Source of the DNA: Marinospirillum sp031581385
Lineage (GTDB): Bacteria; Pseudomonadota; Gammaproteobacteria; Pseudomonadales; Halomonadaceae
Length of the DNA: 64,000 nt
NCBI RefSeq assembly: GCF_044810985.1
Contig: NZ_CP085242.1
Location: forward strand, 2,728,001-2,792,000
Reading direction: 5' to 3'
Shown here one piece after another: positions 51,791 through 61,569 of the stretch. The notes below the pieces were generated by a model. That model made no database searches. It was not told the DNA's origin and was given only the letters and a program-made list of their open reading frames with translations. Both the position numbers and the translations under genes were made by a program. Each line of letters starts with the position of its first letter. The first letter of the stretch is position 1.

Positions 51791-53911
51791 ATGGATCGAG
51801 CCCAGTTTCAAGATGCTTTCAGAAGCGTCATGCAAAGTCAGATAGCAATCCCTCTATTATTGCTGTCGCTTTTGGGCATGATGACTTTGCCCATGCCTGT
51901 TTTCTTGCTGGACGTCTTTTTCACCTTCAATATTGCCTTTGCGGTTGTGATTCTTCTGGTGGCTGTTTACTCCCTTCGGCCTCTGGATTTTGCCGTCTTT
52001 CCCACCGTCCTGCTGGTTGCCACCCTGCTGCGTCTGGCCCTGAATGTGGCCTCAACCCGAATCGTCCTGCTCAATGGCCATGAAGGCGGGGATGCTGCCG
52101 GCAAGGTCATAGAATCCTTTGGTGCGGTCTTGATTGGTGGCAACTATGTCGTGGGTTTGATTGTCTTTTTAATTCTGATGATCATTAACTTTGTGGTTAT
52201 CACCAAGGGTGCCGGGCGTATTGCAGAAGTCAGTGCCCGTTTTACCCTGGATGCCATGCCCGGCAAACAAATGGCAATCGATGCGGATTTGAATGCCGGT
52301 TTGATTGATCAGCAGGAAGCCAAAAACAGACGCGAAGAAATTGCTTCTGAAGCGGATTTTTACGGCTCCATGGATGGTGCCAGCAAGTTTGTGAAAGGCG
52401 ATGCAGTCGCCGGCATCATGATTCTGGTCATCAACATGGTGGGCGGCTTGCTGATCGGGATGATTCAGCATGACCTGGATTTCTCCCTGGCCAGTGAACG
52501 CTATGTTCTTTTGACCATTGGTGATGGCTTGGTGGCACAAATTCCATCCCTGATGTTATCGGTTGCGGCCGCCATCATGGTGACCCGCGTTAACTCTTCA
52601 CAGAATATCTCCACGCAGGTTTCCAAACAAATGTTTGGTACCCCCAAGGCCCTGGCTGTGGCAGCCACGATCATGGTCATCATGGGTCTGGTGCCGGGTA
52701 TGCCGCATGTTGCTTTTCTGGGCTTGGCATCTATTGCCGGGGGTGGTGCCTACCTGATTCATCGCATTCTGCAAAAACAGCTGGCCGAGGAAATGGCCAC
52801 TGAGCAGGCGGCCAATCAGCTGCCCATGACGCCGGACCCCGATGTTGTCGATCAAAAAGAACTCAACTGGCAGGATGTGGCTCCTGTAGATTTGCTGGGC
52901 CTGGAGGTTGGCTATCGTTTGATTCCTCTGGTGGATAAAACCCAGGGTGGCCAGTTGCTGGGGCGTATCAAGGGTATCCGTAAAAAACTTTCTCAGGATC
53001 TGGGATTCTTGATGCCCTCGGTGCATATTCGTGACAATCTGGATCTGACCCCCAACAGTTACCGGATTATTCTTAAGGGCGTCACCATAGGTGAAGCCGA
53101 AGTGCACCCGGAAAGAGAGATGGCCATCAACCCAGGTCAGGTCTATGGCCCGATCAATGGCATCAAGGGGCGGGATCCTGCTTTTGGCCTGGAAGCGGTC
53201 TGGATCAACCCTTCCCAACGCGAAGAAGCCCAGACCCTGGGCTACACCGTGGTGGATGCCAGTACGGTGATTGCCACCCAGCTCAACCAGATCATGCACG
53301 ATTATGCTCACGAACTGATCGGGCATGATGACGTGCACAAAATGCTGGACATGCTGGCCCAGTCGGCACCCAAACTATCCGAGCAGCTGGTGCCGGACAG
53401 TGTTAGCCTGTCGGTGCTTCTCAAGGTGCTTCAGAATCTGTTAACAGAACAAGTTCCCGTCAAGGATTTTCGCTCCATAGCCCAGGCTCTGGTGGAGGCA
53501 GCCCATACCACCCGTGACCCCATACAATTGACGACAGCCGTCAGGGTTGCACTATCCCGCTCAATTGTTCAGGCTATTACCGGCCCCAGCGAGCATCTTG
53601 CTGTTATTACACTGGAACCCGAGCTGGAACAACTCTTGCTGAAGAGTGTGCAGCAGGCGGCCCAACAGGGGGGTGAGAGCGATCAACTGATCCTGGAGCC
53701 CGCCATGGCAGAGAAGCTGCAGCAATCACTCAGCGAAGTGGCACAGCAACAGGAAATGCAGGGCAATCCGGCCGTTTTGGTGACAGCAGCACCCGTGCGT
53801 CCGGTAATGGCAAGATTTGTGCGCTATGGCATCCAGAACGTACATGTGCTTTCCTATCAGGAAATACCCGATAACAAACAGATCACTATCGTCGCAACCA
53901 TAGGTCAATAA
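51791..53911 (+). CDS. flhA: flagellar export gate protein FlhA
   Basis: A 706-residue protein with eight TM helices in the first half. The FHIPEP-type motif region includes ATLLRLALNVASTR, and a cytoplasmic platform domain (about 350-690) docks chaperone-substrate pairs. The loop GAGRIAEVSARFTLDAMPGKQMAIDADLNAG between TM4 and TM5 is family-typical. It opens the flhA-flhF-fliA run. Confidence 0.97.
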   Translation: MDRAQFQDAFRSVMQSQIAIPLLLLSLLGMMTLPMPVFLLDVFFTFNIAFAVVILLVAVYSLRPLDFAVFPTVLLVATLLRLALNVASTRIVLLNGHEGGDAAGKVIESFGAVLIGGNYVVGLIVFLILMIINFVVITKGAGRIAEVSARFTLDAMPGKQMAIDADLNAGLIDQQEAKNRREEIASEADFYGSMDGASKFVKGDAVAGIMILVINMVGGLLIGMIQHDLDFSLASERYVLLTIGDGLVAQIPSLMLSVAAAIMVTRVNSSQNISTQVSKQMFGTPKALAVAATIMVIMGLVPGMPHVAFLGLASIAGGGAYLIHRILQKQLAEEMATEQAANQLPMTPDPDVVDQKELNWQDVAPVDLLGLEVGYRLIPLVDKTQGGQLLGRIKGIRKKLSQDLGFLMPSVHIRDNLDLTPNSYRIILKGVTIGEAEVHPEREMAINPGQVYGPINGIKGRDPAFGLEAVWINPSQREEAQTLGYTVVDASTVIATQLNQIMHDYAHELIGHDDVHKMLDMLAQSAPKLSEQLVPDSVSLSVLLKVLQNLLTEQVPVKDFRSIAQALVEAAHTTRDPIQLTTAVRVALSRSIVQAITGPSEHLAVITLEPELEQLLLKSVQQAAQQGGESDQLILEPAMAEKLQQSLSEVAQQQEMQGNPAVLVTAAPVRPVMARFVRYGIQNVHVLSYQEIPDNKQITIVATIGQ

Positions 53912-53938
53912 CAGCGTGCAAACTAAGAGGTCTTCTAC

Positions 53939-55249
53939 ATGCGGGTGAAGCGCTTTTTCGGGGCAGATTCCCGTCAGGCCATGCGGCTGGTTCGTGAAGA
54001 ACTGGGTGCCGATGCTGTCATTGTTTCCAACCGCAAGGTGGACAATGGCGTAGAAATTGTTTGCGCGCTTGACTATGAGGGTGATGAAACCTCACAGGAC
54101 TTTTCCACAGCCTTAAAGGAAGCGGATCAGGGTGATGCCCTGCAACAGGAGCTGGACGAAGCTCGGCAAAGAATTTTATCCGGTGCCCGCTTTGATACTG
54201 GAATGAAGGAAAACGCCTTTCAGAAAAAAGCCCGGATGCGCCAGTGGGGCCTGAATGAAGATGGCGAAACCGAAAGAGAGGCTCGCTCTTCCTATGATCT
54301 GGATGATGATGCCTGGGGCACACCGGCGGGAAAAAAACGCCAGGGCACGAGCACCGAAGAGCTGGCCATCAAGGCAATGCAGTCAGAAATCCAGGGGCTG
54401 CGCGATCTGCTCAAAGAACAGCTGCGCGAAAGTGATGGGGCCAGAAATCCAACCGAAGCCTTGATACGCAATCGCCTGCTTGAGGCCGGCTTTACCTCGG
54501 CCTATGTCAGCAAGCTCATGAAGCTGGTGCCCCTGAATAGTGATATGGACAGCCAGACGGCCTGGCAACTGCTCCTCAAGCGCCTGGAAAATGAACTGCA
54601 AACCCTGGATGAAGAATTTATTGACAAGGGTGGTGTGGTCGCCCTGGTGGGACCAACCGGGGTCGGGAAAACCACCACCCTGGGCAAACTGGCAGCCCGC
54701 TATGTACTCAAACATGGGGCAGAAGGCCTGGCGCTGGTCACCACGGATTGCTACCGGATTGCCGCCTATGAACAGTTGCGCACTTTCGGGCGCATTCTGG
54801 GGGTGACGGTTCGGGTTGTGGATGAGAACAATGCCCTGGATTTAACCCTCAAGTCCCTGCGTAATAAAAGCCTGGTCTTGATCGACACGGCGGGTCTGAA
54901 TGTCAGGGACCCGAACCTACAAAGCCAATTGACACTGCTGACTTCGGCCCAGGCCAGAATCAGACGCTTTATCGTACTGCCGGCCATCAGCCAGTCACGG
55001 GTGCTTCTGGACACTTATGAAGCTTACCGGGATGCCGGACTCAATGGCTGTGTGTTGACCAAGTTGGATGAGGCAGTGCATATCGGTGAAGTCCTGGGTC
55101 TGGTACTGGAAAAAAGGTTGCCGGTCAGCTACATCACCAACGGTCAGAAAATACCGGATGATGTAAAGCTGGCCAGCCCTTCGTCTCTCGTGGGCCGTTT
55201 TGCCCGGGATGTGGAACGAAGTGAAGAAAATGACGGAAAGACAGGCTGA
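53939..55249 (+). CDS. flhF: polar flagellum placement GTPase FlhF
   Basis: A 436-residue SRP-type GTPase that sets the polar site of flagellar assembly. The N-terminal B domain (MRVKRFFGADSRQAMRLVREELG...) is followed by an acidic linker. The NG domain has G1 GPTGVGKTTTLGKLAARY, the DTAGL G3 and TKLDEA G4. It is followed after only 4 nt by fliA; the expected flhG/fleN gene between them is missing. Confidence 0.96.
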   Translation: MRVKRFFGADSRQAMRLVREELGADAVIVSNRKVDNGVEIVCALDYEGDETSQDFSTALKEADQGDALQQELDEARQRILSGARFDTGMKENAFQKKARMRQWGLNEDGETEREARSSYDLDDDAWGTPAGKKRQGTSTEELAIKAMQSEIQGLRDLLKEQLRESDGARNPTEALIRNRLLEAGFTSAYVSKLMKLVPLNSDMDSQTAWQLLLKRLENELQTLDEEFIDKGGVVALVGPTGVGKTTTLGKLAARYVLKHGAEGLALVTTDCYRIAAYEQLRTFGRILGVTVRVVDENNALDLTLKSLRNKSLVLIDTAGLNVRDPNLQSQLTLLTSAQARIRRFIVLPAISQSRVLLDTYEAYRDAGLNGCVLTKLDEAVHIGEVLGLVLEKRLPVSYITNGQKIPDDVKLASPSSLVGRFARDVERSEENDGKTG

Positions 55250-55253
55250 ATGA

Positions 55254-55991
55254 ATGACTGCTGCCAAAGGTCTTGATCTTTATTCGCGTAATCAACAGCT
55301 TGCAGATGCCAAGCTGCTTGAGCAATACTCTTCTCTGGTGAGGAGGATTGCTTACCATCTTTTGGCCCGCTTGCCCGCCACCGTGCAACTGGATGATTTG
55401 TTGCAATCGGGCAGCATGGGGCTGATTGAAGCATCCAGAAACTTTGATGCGGACAAGGGTGCCAGTTTTGAAACCTTTGCATCCATTCGCATTAGGGGTT
55501 CCATGCTGGATGAAGTGCGACGGCATGACTGGGCACCGCGATCGGTGCATCGCAACAGCCGCCGCGTGGCGGAAGCCATTAAAGCAGTGGAAATGCGCAC
55601 CGGACGTGACGCCCAAGAGCATGAAGTAGCTGAAGAAATGGGGGTGTCACTGCAGGAGTATCACCACTTTCTTGCAGATACTGCAGGTTCCCGGCTGTTC
55701 AGCTTTGATGAGTTGACCAGTCAGGAGGACTCGGCATTTGAGTTGCCGGATAAAAGCAGCTCAGGGCCATTGGGTGAAGTGCAGGAAGCGGATTTTCAGG
55801 ATTCACTGGCAAATGCAATTTCAGCTTTGCCTGAGCGTGAACAAATGGTACTTTCACTGTACTATAACGAAGAGCTGAATCTTAAGGAGATCGGTGCAGT
55901 TCTTTCTGTCAGCGAGTCCCGCATAAGTCAGATACTGAGTCAGGCTGCTGCCCGATTGCGGGGAAAACTGTCGGATTGGAAAAATGTATAG
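55254..55991 (+). CDS. fliA: flagellar sigma factor FliA (sigma-28)
   Basis: A 245-residue sigma factor for late flagellar and chemotaxis genes. Regions 2 (LEQYSSLVRRIAYHLLARLPATVQLDDLLQSGSMGLIEA), 3 and 4 (LNLKEIGAVLSVSESRISQILSQA) are all present. It lies directly after flhF. A matching promoter precedes fliD in this window. Confidence 0.96.
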   Translation: MTAAKGLDLYSRNQQLADAKLLEQYSSLVRRIAYHLLARLPATVQLDDLLQSGSMGLIEASRNFDADKGASFETFASIRIRGSMLDEVRRHDWAPRSVHRNSRRVAEAIKAVEMRTGRDAQEHEVAEEMGVSLQEYHHFLADTAGSRLFSFDELTSQEDSAFELPDKSSSGPLGEVQEADFQDSLANAISALPEREQMVLSLYYNEELNLKEIGAVLSVSESRISQILSQAAARLRGKLSDWKNV

Positions 55992-56060
55992 TGTGCCCTT
56001 CTTCGGCCAGGATTGTATTATAATCATTACTGCTGTTGGCAAGGTTTAACGGAGGTTGCC

Positions 56061-56441
56061 TTGAATAAAGATATGAAAATTCTCATCGTGGATGATTTCG
56101 CCACCATGAGAAGGATAGTAAAAAACCTGCTGCGTGATCTGGGTTTCAACAACACTCACGAAGCAGATGATGGCCTGACAGCAATTCCCATGCTGAATAC
56201 AGGCAACTTTGATTTCGTGGTCACTGACTGGAATATGCCGGGCATGACAGGTTTCGACCTGCTCAAGCATATTCGCGCTGATCCCGAACTGAAAGATCTG
56301 CCCATCCTGATGGTCACGGCGGAATCCAAGCGGGAACAAATCATTGCTGCTGCCCAGGCAGGCGTGAATGGTTATATTGTCAAACCCTTTACCGCTGCAG
56401 TTTTGAAAGAAAAAATTGAAAAGATTTTTGAGCGCTTATAA
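56061..56441 (+). CDS. cheY: chemotaxis response regulator CheY
   Basis: A 126-residue single receiver domain that binds FliM when phosphorylated and reverses the motor. The TTG at 56061 is preferred because GGAGG (56051-56055) sits 5 nt upstream; the ATG at 56073 is an alternative 17 nt from it. The acidic pocket D11/D12, phospho-acceptor D56 (VVTDWNMPG), switch threonine in MVTAESKRE and the lysine of IVKPF are all present. The neighbour cheZ encodes its phosphatase. Confidence 0.95.
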   Translation: MNKDMKILIVDDFATMRRIVKNLLRDLGFNNTHEADDGLTAIPMLNTGNFDFVVTDWNMPGMTGFDLLKHIRADPELKDLPILMVTAESKREQIIAAAQAGVNGYIVKPFTAAVLKEKIEKIFERL

Positions 56442-56487
56442 AACTGATGACGCAGTCTTGTTTCTGTGTCACTTGTTCGGGTGATGA

Positions 56488-57279
56488 ATGACTGATCAAT
56501 CCAGCCAGCCAGAAAACTTTGAGCAGCTGTTGCGCAGCACAACAGGCGAGCTGATTGAAAAAATTGAGCAAGGCGAGCTTGTTGATGCAGTCAACCTGCT
56601 GCAGCAGATCAATGATGCCAGAAACAAGAACCTGTATCTGGAAGTCGGGCGACTGACACGTGCACTGCATGATGCCATCAGGGATTTCCACCTGGACACC
56701 TCAGCAGTTGTGGGTGCTCAAGATGAGTTTTCAGATATTTCTGATGCTGCTGATCGCCTTAATTATGTGATCAATCTGACTCAGGATGCCGCCAATACCA
56801 CCATGGACAAGGTGGATGAATGCATGCCACTGGCCAGTGACCTGGGTGAGGAGGCCAGTTCCCTGCGCGAAGAGTGGGCCCGGTTGAAGCGGCGCGAAAT
56901 GAAACCTGAAGAGTTCCGTGAATTGTACAAACGCATGGATACCTTCCTTGAAAGCACAGAACAAAAAACAACCAGGCTGAGCAACAACTTTAGTGAAATT
57001 ACCCTGGCACAGGGCTACCAGGACTTAACCGGTCAGGTTGTCAAAAAAGTGATCGTGCTGGTTCATGAGGTGGAAGACAGCCTTGTGGATTTGGTCAAAA
57101 TGGCTAGCCAGGTCGACAAAATAACCGGCATTCGCCATGAGAATGCCCAACAAAAAACCGAGGTCGTTGATGATCCGCCAACGCCGGAAGGCCCGGCAAT
57201 CAATGCTGAAAAACGCGGCATTGAAGTGGTGTCGGGTCAAGATGAAGTTGACGACCTTCTCTCCAGTCTCGGGTTTTAA
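56488..57279 (+). CDS. cheZ: CheY-P phosphatase CheZ
   Basis: A 263-residue protein forming a long four-helix bundle. The active region is LAQGYQDLTGQVVKKV, with the catalytic Gln in QDLTGQV. The C-terminal peptide DEVDDLLSSLGF binds CheY. The order cheY-cheZ-cheA-cheB is standard for polar-flagellated gammaproteobacteria. Confidence 0.94.
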   Translation: MTDQSSQPENFEQLLRSTTGELIEKIEQGELVDAVNLLQQINDARNKNLYLEVGRLTRALHDAIRDFHLDTSAVVGAQDEFSDISDAADRLNYVINLTQDAANTTMDKVDECMPLASDLGEEASSLREEWARLKRREMKPEEFRELYKRMDTFLESTEQKTTRLSNNFSEITLAQGYQDLTGQVVKKVIVLVHEVEDSLVDLVKMASQVDKITGIRHENAQQKTEVVDDPPTPEGPAINAEKRGIEVVSGQDEVDDLLSSLGF

Positions 57280-57291
57280 AGGAGCCGATGG

Positions 57292-59466
57292 ATGAGTCTC
57301 GATGCAGATCAGGATATTCTGCAGGATTTCTTAGTAGAAGCAGGTGAAATCCTGGAACAGCTCTCTGAACAGTTGGTCGATCTGGAGCAGTCACCAGATG
57401 ACCCTGAGCTGCTTAATGCCATTTTTCGCGGTTTTCATACCGTCAAGGGTGGGGCTGGCTTTTTGCAGATCAACCCTTTGGTTGACTGCTGCCACAATGC
57501 CGAAAATGTTTTTGACACCCTCAGAAAACACCAGCGCCAGGTTACCCCCGAATTAATGGATACGGTGCTGAGTGCACTGGATACCGTCAATGAAATGTTT
57601 GAAACGGTTCGTGGCGATGAAATGCCGGAACCGGCTGACCCTTCCTTGCTGGATGCCCTGGCTTACTACGCCAAACCCGAAAGTGAGGCTGGCGAACCCC
57701 CCGCAGCTGTGGCTGAACAAACTGAACAGGCCACGGGTAATGCCGACAGCACTGATCAAAATACGGAAGCCTCCACATCCAGTGGCTCTGAAGAGCAGGG
57801 CGACATCACCGATGAAGAATATGAGGCTCTGCTCAATGCCTTGAGTCCAGAAGACAAGGCGGCCATGCAAAAAACGGCTGCCGAGGACAAGAGCAAGAAA
57901 CCTGCAAGCAGCCCTGCAGCGTCTTCCGGCGGAAACGATGACCTGATTACTGAAGATGAATTCGACCAGCTTCTGGATGAGCTGCATGGCAAAGGCAAGG
58001 GCCCAGGTGCTGATGTCAGTAAAGACAAAAAAGAAGCTCCTAAGGCTGCTGCTCCTGCTTCCGGCGGGAATGATGACCTGATTACCGAAGATGAATTCGA
58101 TCAGCTTCTGGATGAATTGCACGGTAAAGGTAAAGGCCCGGGTGCAGCACCCAAGTCTGCATCCAAGCCTCCTCAACAGGAAGCCAAAGAGCCAGCCAAG
58201 AAAGAAGCACCTGCCAAGCCTCCTGAACCCCAAGCCAAACCACCGGCCACCCAGGCCAAGACACCGGCCAAAAAAGAAGCGGCAGCAGACAGCACCGTGC
58301 GCGTGGATACCTCGCGCCTGGACGAAATCATGAACATGGTGGGTGAGCTGGTACTGGTACGTAACCGCCTGGTTCGCCTGGGGTCTGACAGCACGGATAG
58401 TGAGCTGGCCAAGGCTGTGGCCAATCTGGATGTGGTCACGGCTGATTTGCAGACTTCCGTGATGAAAACCCGGATGCAGCCGGTCAAGAAAGTATTTGGT
58501 CGCTTCCCAAGGATTATCCGTGACCTTTCCAGGAAGATGAACAAGGAAATCAAGCTGGAAATGATCGGTGAAGACACCGATCTGGATAAAAACCTGGTCG
58601 AAGCCCTGGCTGATCCCATGGTGCACCTGGTACGCAACTCGGCTGACCATGGCATTGAACAACCCGAAGATCGTGAGAAAAAAGGCAAGCCGCGTGAAGG
58701 CACGGTTATCCTGGCGGCAGAGCAGGAAGGCGATCATATTCTGTTGACCATCTCGGATGATGGTGCAGGCATGGATCCCGAAGTACTCAAGCGCAAGGCC
58801 GTAGAAAAAGGTCAATTGGATCAGGATGCTGCGGATCGCCTGACGGATCAGGAGGCTTTCAACCTGATTTTTGCCGCCGGTCTCTCCACCAAAGACGAGA
58901 TCTCGGATGTGTCCGGTCGTGGTGTGGGCATGGATGTGGTGAAAACCAAGATATCCCAGCTCAATGGCACCATCAATGTCTGGTCGGAACTGGGCAAGGG
59001 CAGCAAGATTATCATCAAGGTGCCTTTGACTCTGGCGATCATGCCCACCCTGATGATCAAATTGCAGGATCAGACCTTTGCCTTGCCTCTGGTGAACGTC
59101 AATGAAATCTTCCAGCTGGATATTTCCCGTGCCAATAAAATTGATGGTCAGGAAGTCATTATTATCCGCGAAAGAACCCTGCCGCTCTTCCATCTGCGGC
59201 GTTGGTTGATCCGCGATCTTGCCAAACGTGAAATAACCCAGGAAGAACTCAAGGAAGCCCATGTGGTGGTGGTTTCCATTGGCAACCAGCAGGTCGGCTT
59301 TGTGGTCGATGACCTCATCGGTCAGGAAGAAGTGGTGATCAAGCCTCTGGGACAGATGCTGCATGGCACACCCGGTCTGGCGGGTGCCACCATTACCGGG
59401 GACGGGCGTATTGCCCTGATTCTGGATATTCCGGGTCTGCTTAAGAATTATACCGGGCGGCGCTGA
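57292..59466 (+). CDS. cheA: chemotaxis histidine kinase CheA with repeated acidic motifs in its linker
   Basis: A 724-residue kinase. The P1 domain has the phospho-accepting H49 (FRGFHTVKGGAGF). P3 (about 345-400), P4 ATPase (HLVRNSADHGIE, DDGAGMD, GRGVGMDV) and P5 CheW-like (about 580-715) follow. Between P1 and P3 no typical P2 domain is seen. Instead a ~220-residue linker has three motifs of the form IT-acidic-acidic-E-aromatic-x-x-LL, at residues 172, 219 and 264. The last two lie in identical 29-residue repeats. These resemble FliM's CheY-binding peptide and may replace P2 as CheY/CheB docking sites (inference). Confidence 0.95.
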   Translation: MSLDADQDILQDFLVEAGEILEQLSEQLVDLEQSPDDPELLNAIFRGFHTVKGGAGFLQINPLVDCCHNAENVFDTLRKHQRQVTPELMDTVLSALDTVNEMFETVRGDEMPEPADPSLLDALAYYAKPESEAGEPPAAVAEQTEQATGNADSTDQNTEASTSSGSEEQGDITDEEYEALLNALSPEDKAAMQKTAAEDKSKKPASSPAASSGGNDDLITEDEFDQLLDELHGKGKGPGADVSKDKKEAPKAAAPASGGNDDLITEDEFDQLLDELHGKGKGPGAAPKSASKPPQQEAKEPAKKEAPAKPPEPQAKPPATQAKTPAKKEAAADSTVRVDTSRLDEIMNMVGELVLVRNRLVRLGSDSTDSELAKAVANLDVVTADLQTSVMKTRMQPVKKVFGRFPRIIRDLSRKMNKEIKLEMIGEDTDLDKNLVEALADPMVHLVRNSADHGIEQPEDREKKGKPREGTVILAAEQEGDHILLTISDDGAGMDPEVLKRKAVEKGQLDQDAADRLTDQEAFNLIFAAGLSTKDEISDVSGRGVGMDVVKTKISQLNGTINVWSELGKGSKIIIKVPLTLAIMPTLMIKLQDQTFALPLVNVNEIFQLDISRANKIDGQEVIIIRERTLPLFHLRRWLIRDLAKREITQEELKEAHVVVVSIGNQQVGFVVDDLIGQEEVVIKPLGQMLHGTPGLAGATITGDGRIALILDIPGLLKNYTGRR
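57925..58146 (+). repeat. 29-residue duplicated unit in the CheA linker
   Basis: 57925-58011 and 58060-58146 encode identical 29-residue segments (SGGNDDLITEDEF...GKGPGA) separated by 16 codons. The DNA copies differ at 12 positions, all silent. The duplication is therefore not recent, and both protein copies have been kept unchanged. Confidence 0.95.
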
Positions 59467-59535
59467 TTGACGTGACGCCTGCTGAAGAATGTTTGCTGCC
59501 GAGTAGGCAGCTTGATCAGTTTGTGGGAGAAGAAG

Positions 59536-60726
59536 ATGCCAATCACCGTTTTGGTGGTTGATGATTCAGGTTTTTTTCGTCGCAGGGTCTGTGAGTTACT
59601 GGAAACCGATCCTCGCTTGAAAGCCATAGGAACAGCGTCAAATGGCCGGGAAGCAGTAGAAAAAACGCTGGAGCTGAAACCTGACGTTATCACCATGGAC
59701 TATGAAATGCCGGTCATGGACGGTATTTCAGCAGTTCGTGAAATCATGGCGAAACAGCCCACGCCGGTTCTGATGTTTTCATCCCTGACCCATGAAGGGG
59801 CCAGGGTGACACTGGATGCGCTGGAAGCCGGGGCCGTTGACTATCTGCCCAAAAACTTTGAAGACATCTCCCGTAACACCGAAAAGATGGCCAAGGTGTT
59901 GTGTGATCGGGTGATCACGGTCGCTCGCAGTCGTTCCTCGGCCGCACCGGTTGTTTCCCGTGGATACCAGCCCCGCCAGCCAGGGCGTGATCCACACCGG
60001 GAAGAAACAAAAGCTTCTGGCGTTGAGCGCAGCAGACTGCAGGATCGGATTGCCAATCGGCGTGAAGAGGCCCGTAAAAAACAGGAGCAGCAACAGGCAC
60101 AAAGAGCGGAAGCCAAAGCCAGCCTGGTCGCTGCACCCAAACCCAAAGCCAGGCCGCGTCACTTTTCTCTGGTGATGATAGGCACTTCCACGGGTGGCCC
60201 TATGGCCCTGCAAACCGTGTTGACACGTTTGCCCGCCAATTTTCCGGCTCCCCTGGTTCTGGTTCAGCATATGCCCTCAACCTTTACCGGGGCATTTGCC
60301 GAAAGGCTCAACAGTTTGTGTAAAATTCAGGTAAAAGAAGCGGAAGATGGTGACCTCCTGCGTCCAGGTCTGGCATTATTGGCACCTGGGGGCAAGCAGT
60401 TGATGATTGATAAGCGCAATGGCGGCAGTGTGAGAGTGCTGCCAGGCGATGATCGTCTCAACTACAAGCCTTGTGCCGATGTGACTTTTGGCTCGGCAGC
60501 CAAGGTTTATCCCGGCAAGGTGCTGGCGGTGGTGCTGACCGGTATGGGAGCCGATGGTCGGGAAGGGGCAAGAATGCTCAAGGAAACCGGCTCCGTTGTT
60601 TGGGCACAGGATGAAGCCAGCTCGGTGATCTATGGTATGCCGATGGCTGTTGCCAAGGCCAATATTGCAGAAGAAATAATAAATCTTGCGGATATAGCCG
60701 ACAAGTTAACCAGTGATGTCACCTGA
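59536..60726 (+). CDS. cheB: chemotaxis methylesterase/deamidase CheB
   Basis: A 396-residue response-regulator enzyme that demethylates chemoreceptors. The ATG at 59536 (after GGGAGAAGA) opens the receiver domain with D55 in VITMDYEMPVMDG. A long basic Gln/Arg-rich linker (about 130-205) leads to the esterase domain with the Ser-His-Asp triad in IGTSTGGP, LVQHMP and GMGADGREGA. Its methyltransferase partner cheR is not in the window. Confidence 0.96.
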   Translation: MPITVLVVDDSGFFRRRVCELLETDPRLKAIGTASNGREAVEKTLELKPDVITMDYEMPVMDGISAVREIMAKQPTPVLMFSSLTHEGARVTLDALEAGAVDYLPKNFEDISRNTEKMAKVLCDRVITVARSRSSAAPVVSRGYQPRQPGRDPHREETKASGVERSRLQDRIANRREEARKKQEQQQAQRAEAKASLVAAPKPKARPRHFSLVMIGTSTGGPMALQTVLTRLPANFPAPLVLVQHMPSTFTGAFAERLNSLCKIQVKEAEDGDLLRPGLALLAPGGKQLMIDKRNGGSVRVLPGDDRLNYKPCADVTFGSAAKVYPGKVLAVVLTGMGADGREGARMLKETGSVVWAQDEASSVIYGMPMAVAKANIAEEIINLADIADKLTSDVT

Positions 60727-60756
60727 TGCAGGTGGTCAACAGGAGTTGAAACGGGT

Positions 60757-61569
60757 ATGCATGTCTGGGCGGTTGCTAATCAAAAAGGCGGAGTTGGTAA
60801 AACCACAACTGCCGTAACCCTCGGGGGTATTCTTGCTGACCGTGGTCATCAGGTACTTCTACTGGATCTGGATCCTCATGGTTCCCTGACCAGTTACTTC
60901 AAATACGATCCTGACAGTGTTGAAAAAAGTGTTTATGACCTCTTTCAGCACAAGCAGATTCCCGAATCCCTGCCCGCCAGCCTGTTGCTGGACACGGGTC
61001 ATGACCGCCTGAAAATCATGGCGGCCTCAACAGCTCTGGCTACCCTGGAACGGCAGATGAGCGGTAAAGGCGGGATGGGTCTGGTGGTTGCCAAGTCCCT
61101 GGCACAACTCTGGAACCGCTTTGACTATGTACTGATTGACAGCCCCCCGGTTCTGGGACTGCTGATGATCAATGCCCTGGCGGCCTGCGAACAACTCATC
61201 ATTCCTGTGCAAACTGAATTTCTGGCCATCAAGGGTCTGGAAAGAATGATGCGTACCCTGAAAATGATCAACAAGGCGCGCAAACACGCTTTGCCCTATA
61301 CCGTGGTGCCTACCCTGTATGACCGCCGAACCCAGGCCTCCATACAAAGTCTGCGCCTGCTCAGAAATACCTACGGGGATGTGATCTGGCACTCCATGGT
61401 GCCGGTGGATACCAAGTTCCGTGATGCCAGTGTGGCCGGTATGCCGGTGTCCATGCTCGATCCCAACAGCCGTGGGGTGCATGCTTACAGTGTGCTCCTC
61501 AAGTTTTTGCAGGAAAAAGAATCCGAAGCCCGGCGTCAGACTGCCCCTGACAGGGAGGCGGGTCAATGA
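60757..61569 (+). CDS. parC: ParA-like ATPase ParC, polar chemotaxis-array positioning
   Basis: A 270-residue MinD/ParA-fold ATPase. The deviant Walker A is NQKGGVGKTTTAVTLGG near residues 6-22, and the FDYVLIDSPPVLGLLMINAL region holds Walker B. Its place between cheB and a CheW-like ParP gene is the Vibrio/Pseudomonas arrangement in which ParC holds chemotaxis arrays at the pole and ensures inheritance at division. This is not the chromosomal parA. It overlaps the next gene by 4 nt (ATGA). Confidence 0.9.
   Translation: MHVWAVANQKGGVGKTTTAVTLGGILADRGHQVLLLDLDPHGSLTSYFKYDPDSVEKSVYDLFQHKQIPESLPASLLLDTGHDRLKIMAASTALATLERQMSGKGGMGLVVAKSLAQLWNRFDYVLIDSPPVLGLLMINALAACEQLIIPVQTEFLAIKGLERMMRTLKMINKARKHALPYTVVPTLYDRRTQASIQSLRLLRNTYGDVIWHSMVPVDTKFRDASVAGMPVSMLDPNSRGVHAYSVLLKFLQEKESEARRQTAPDREAGQ

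Noticed and set aside
57553..59364. 603-codon minus-strand frame under cheA
   Set aside because: CheA is complete in the forward frame with all catalytic motifs; the antisense frame is a shadow.
60757..61569. Relocated FlhG/FleN
   Set aside because: Position between cheB and a CheW-like gene and the ATG overlap with parP fit ParC; no FlhG-type N-terminal FlhF-activating helix is evident.
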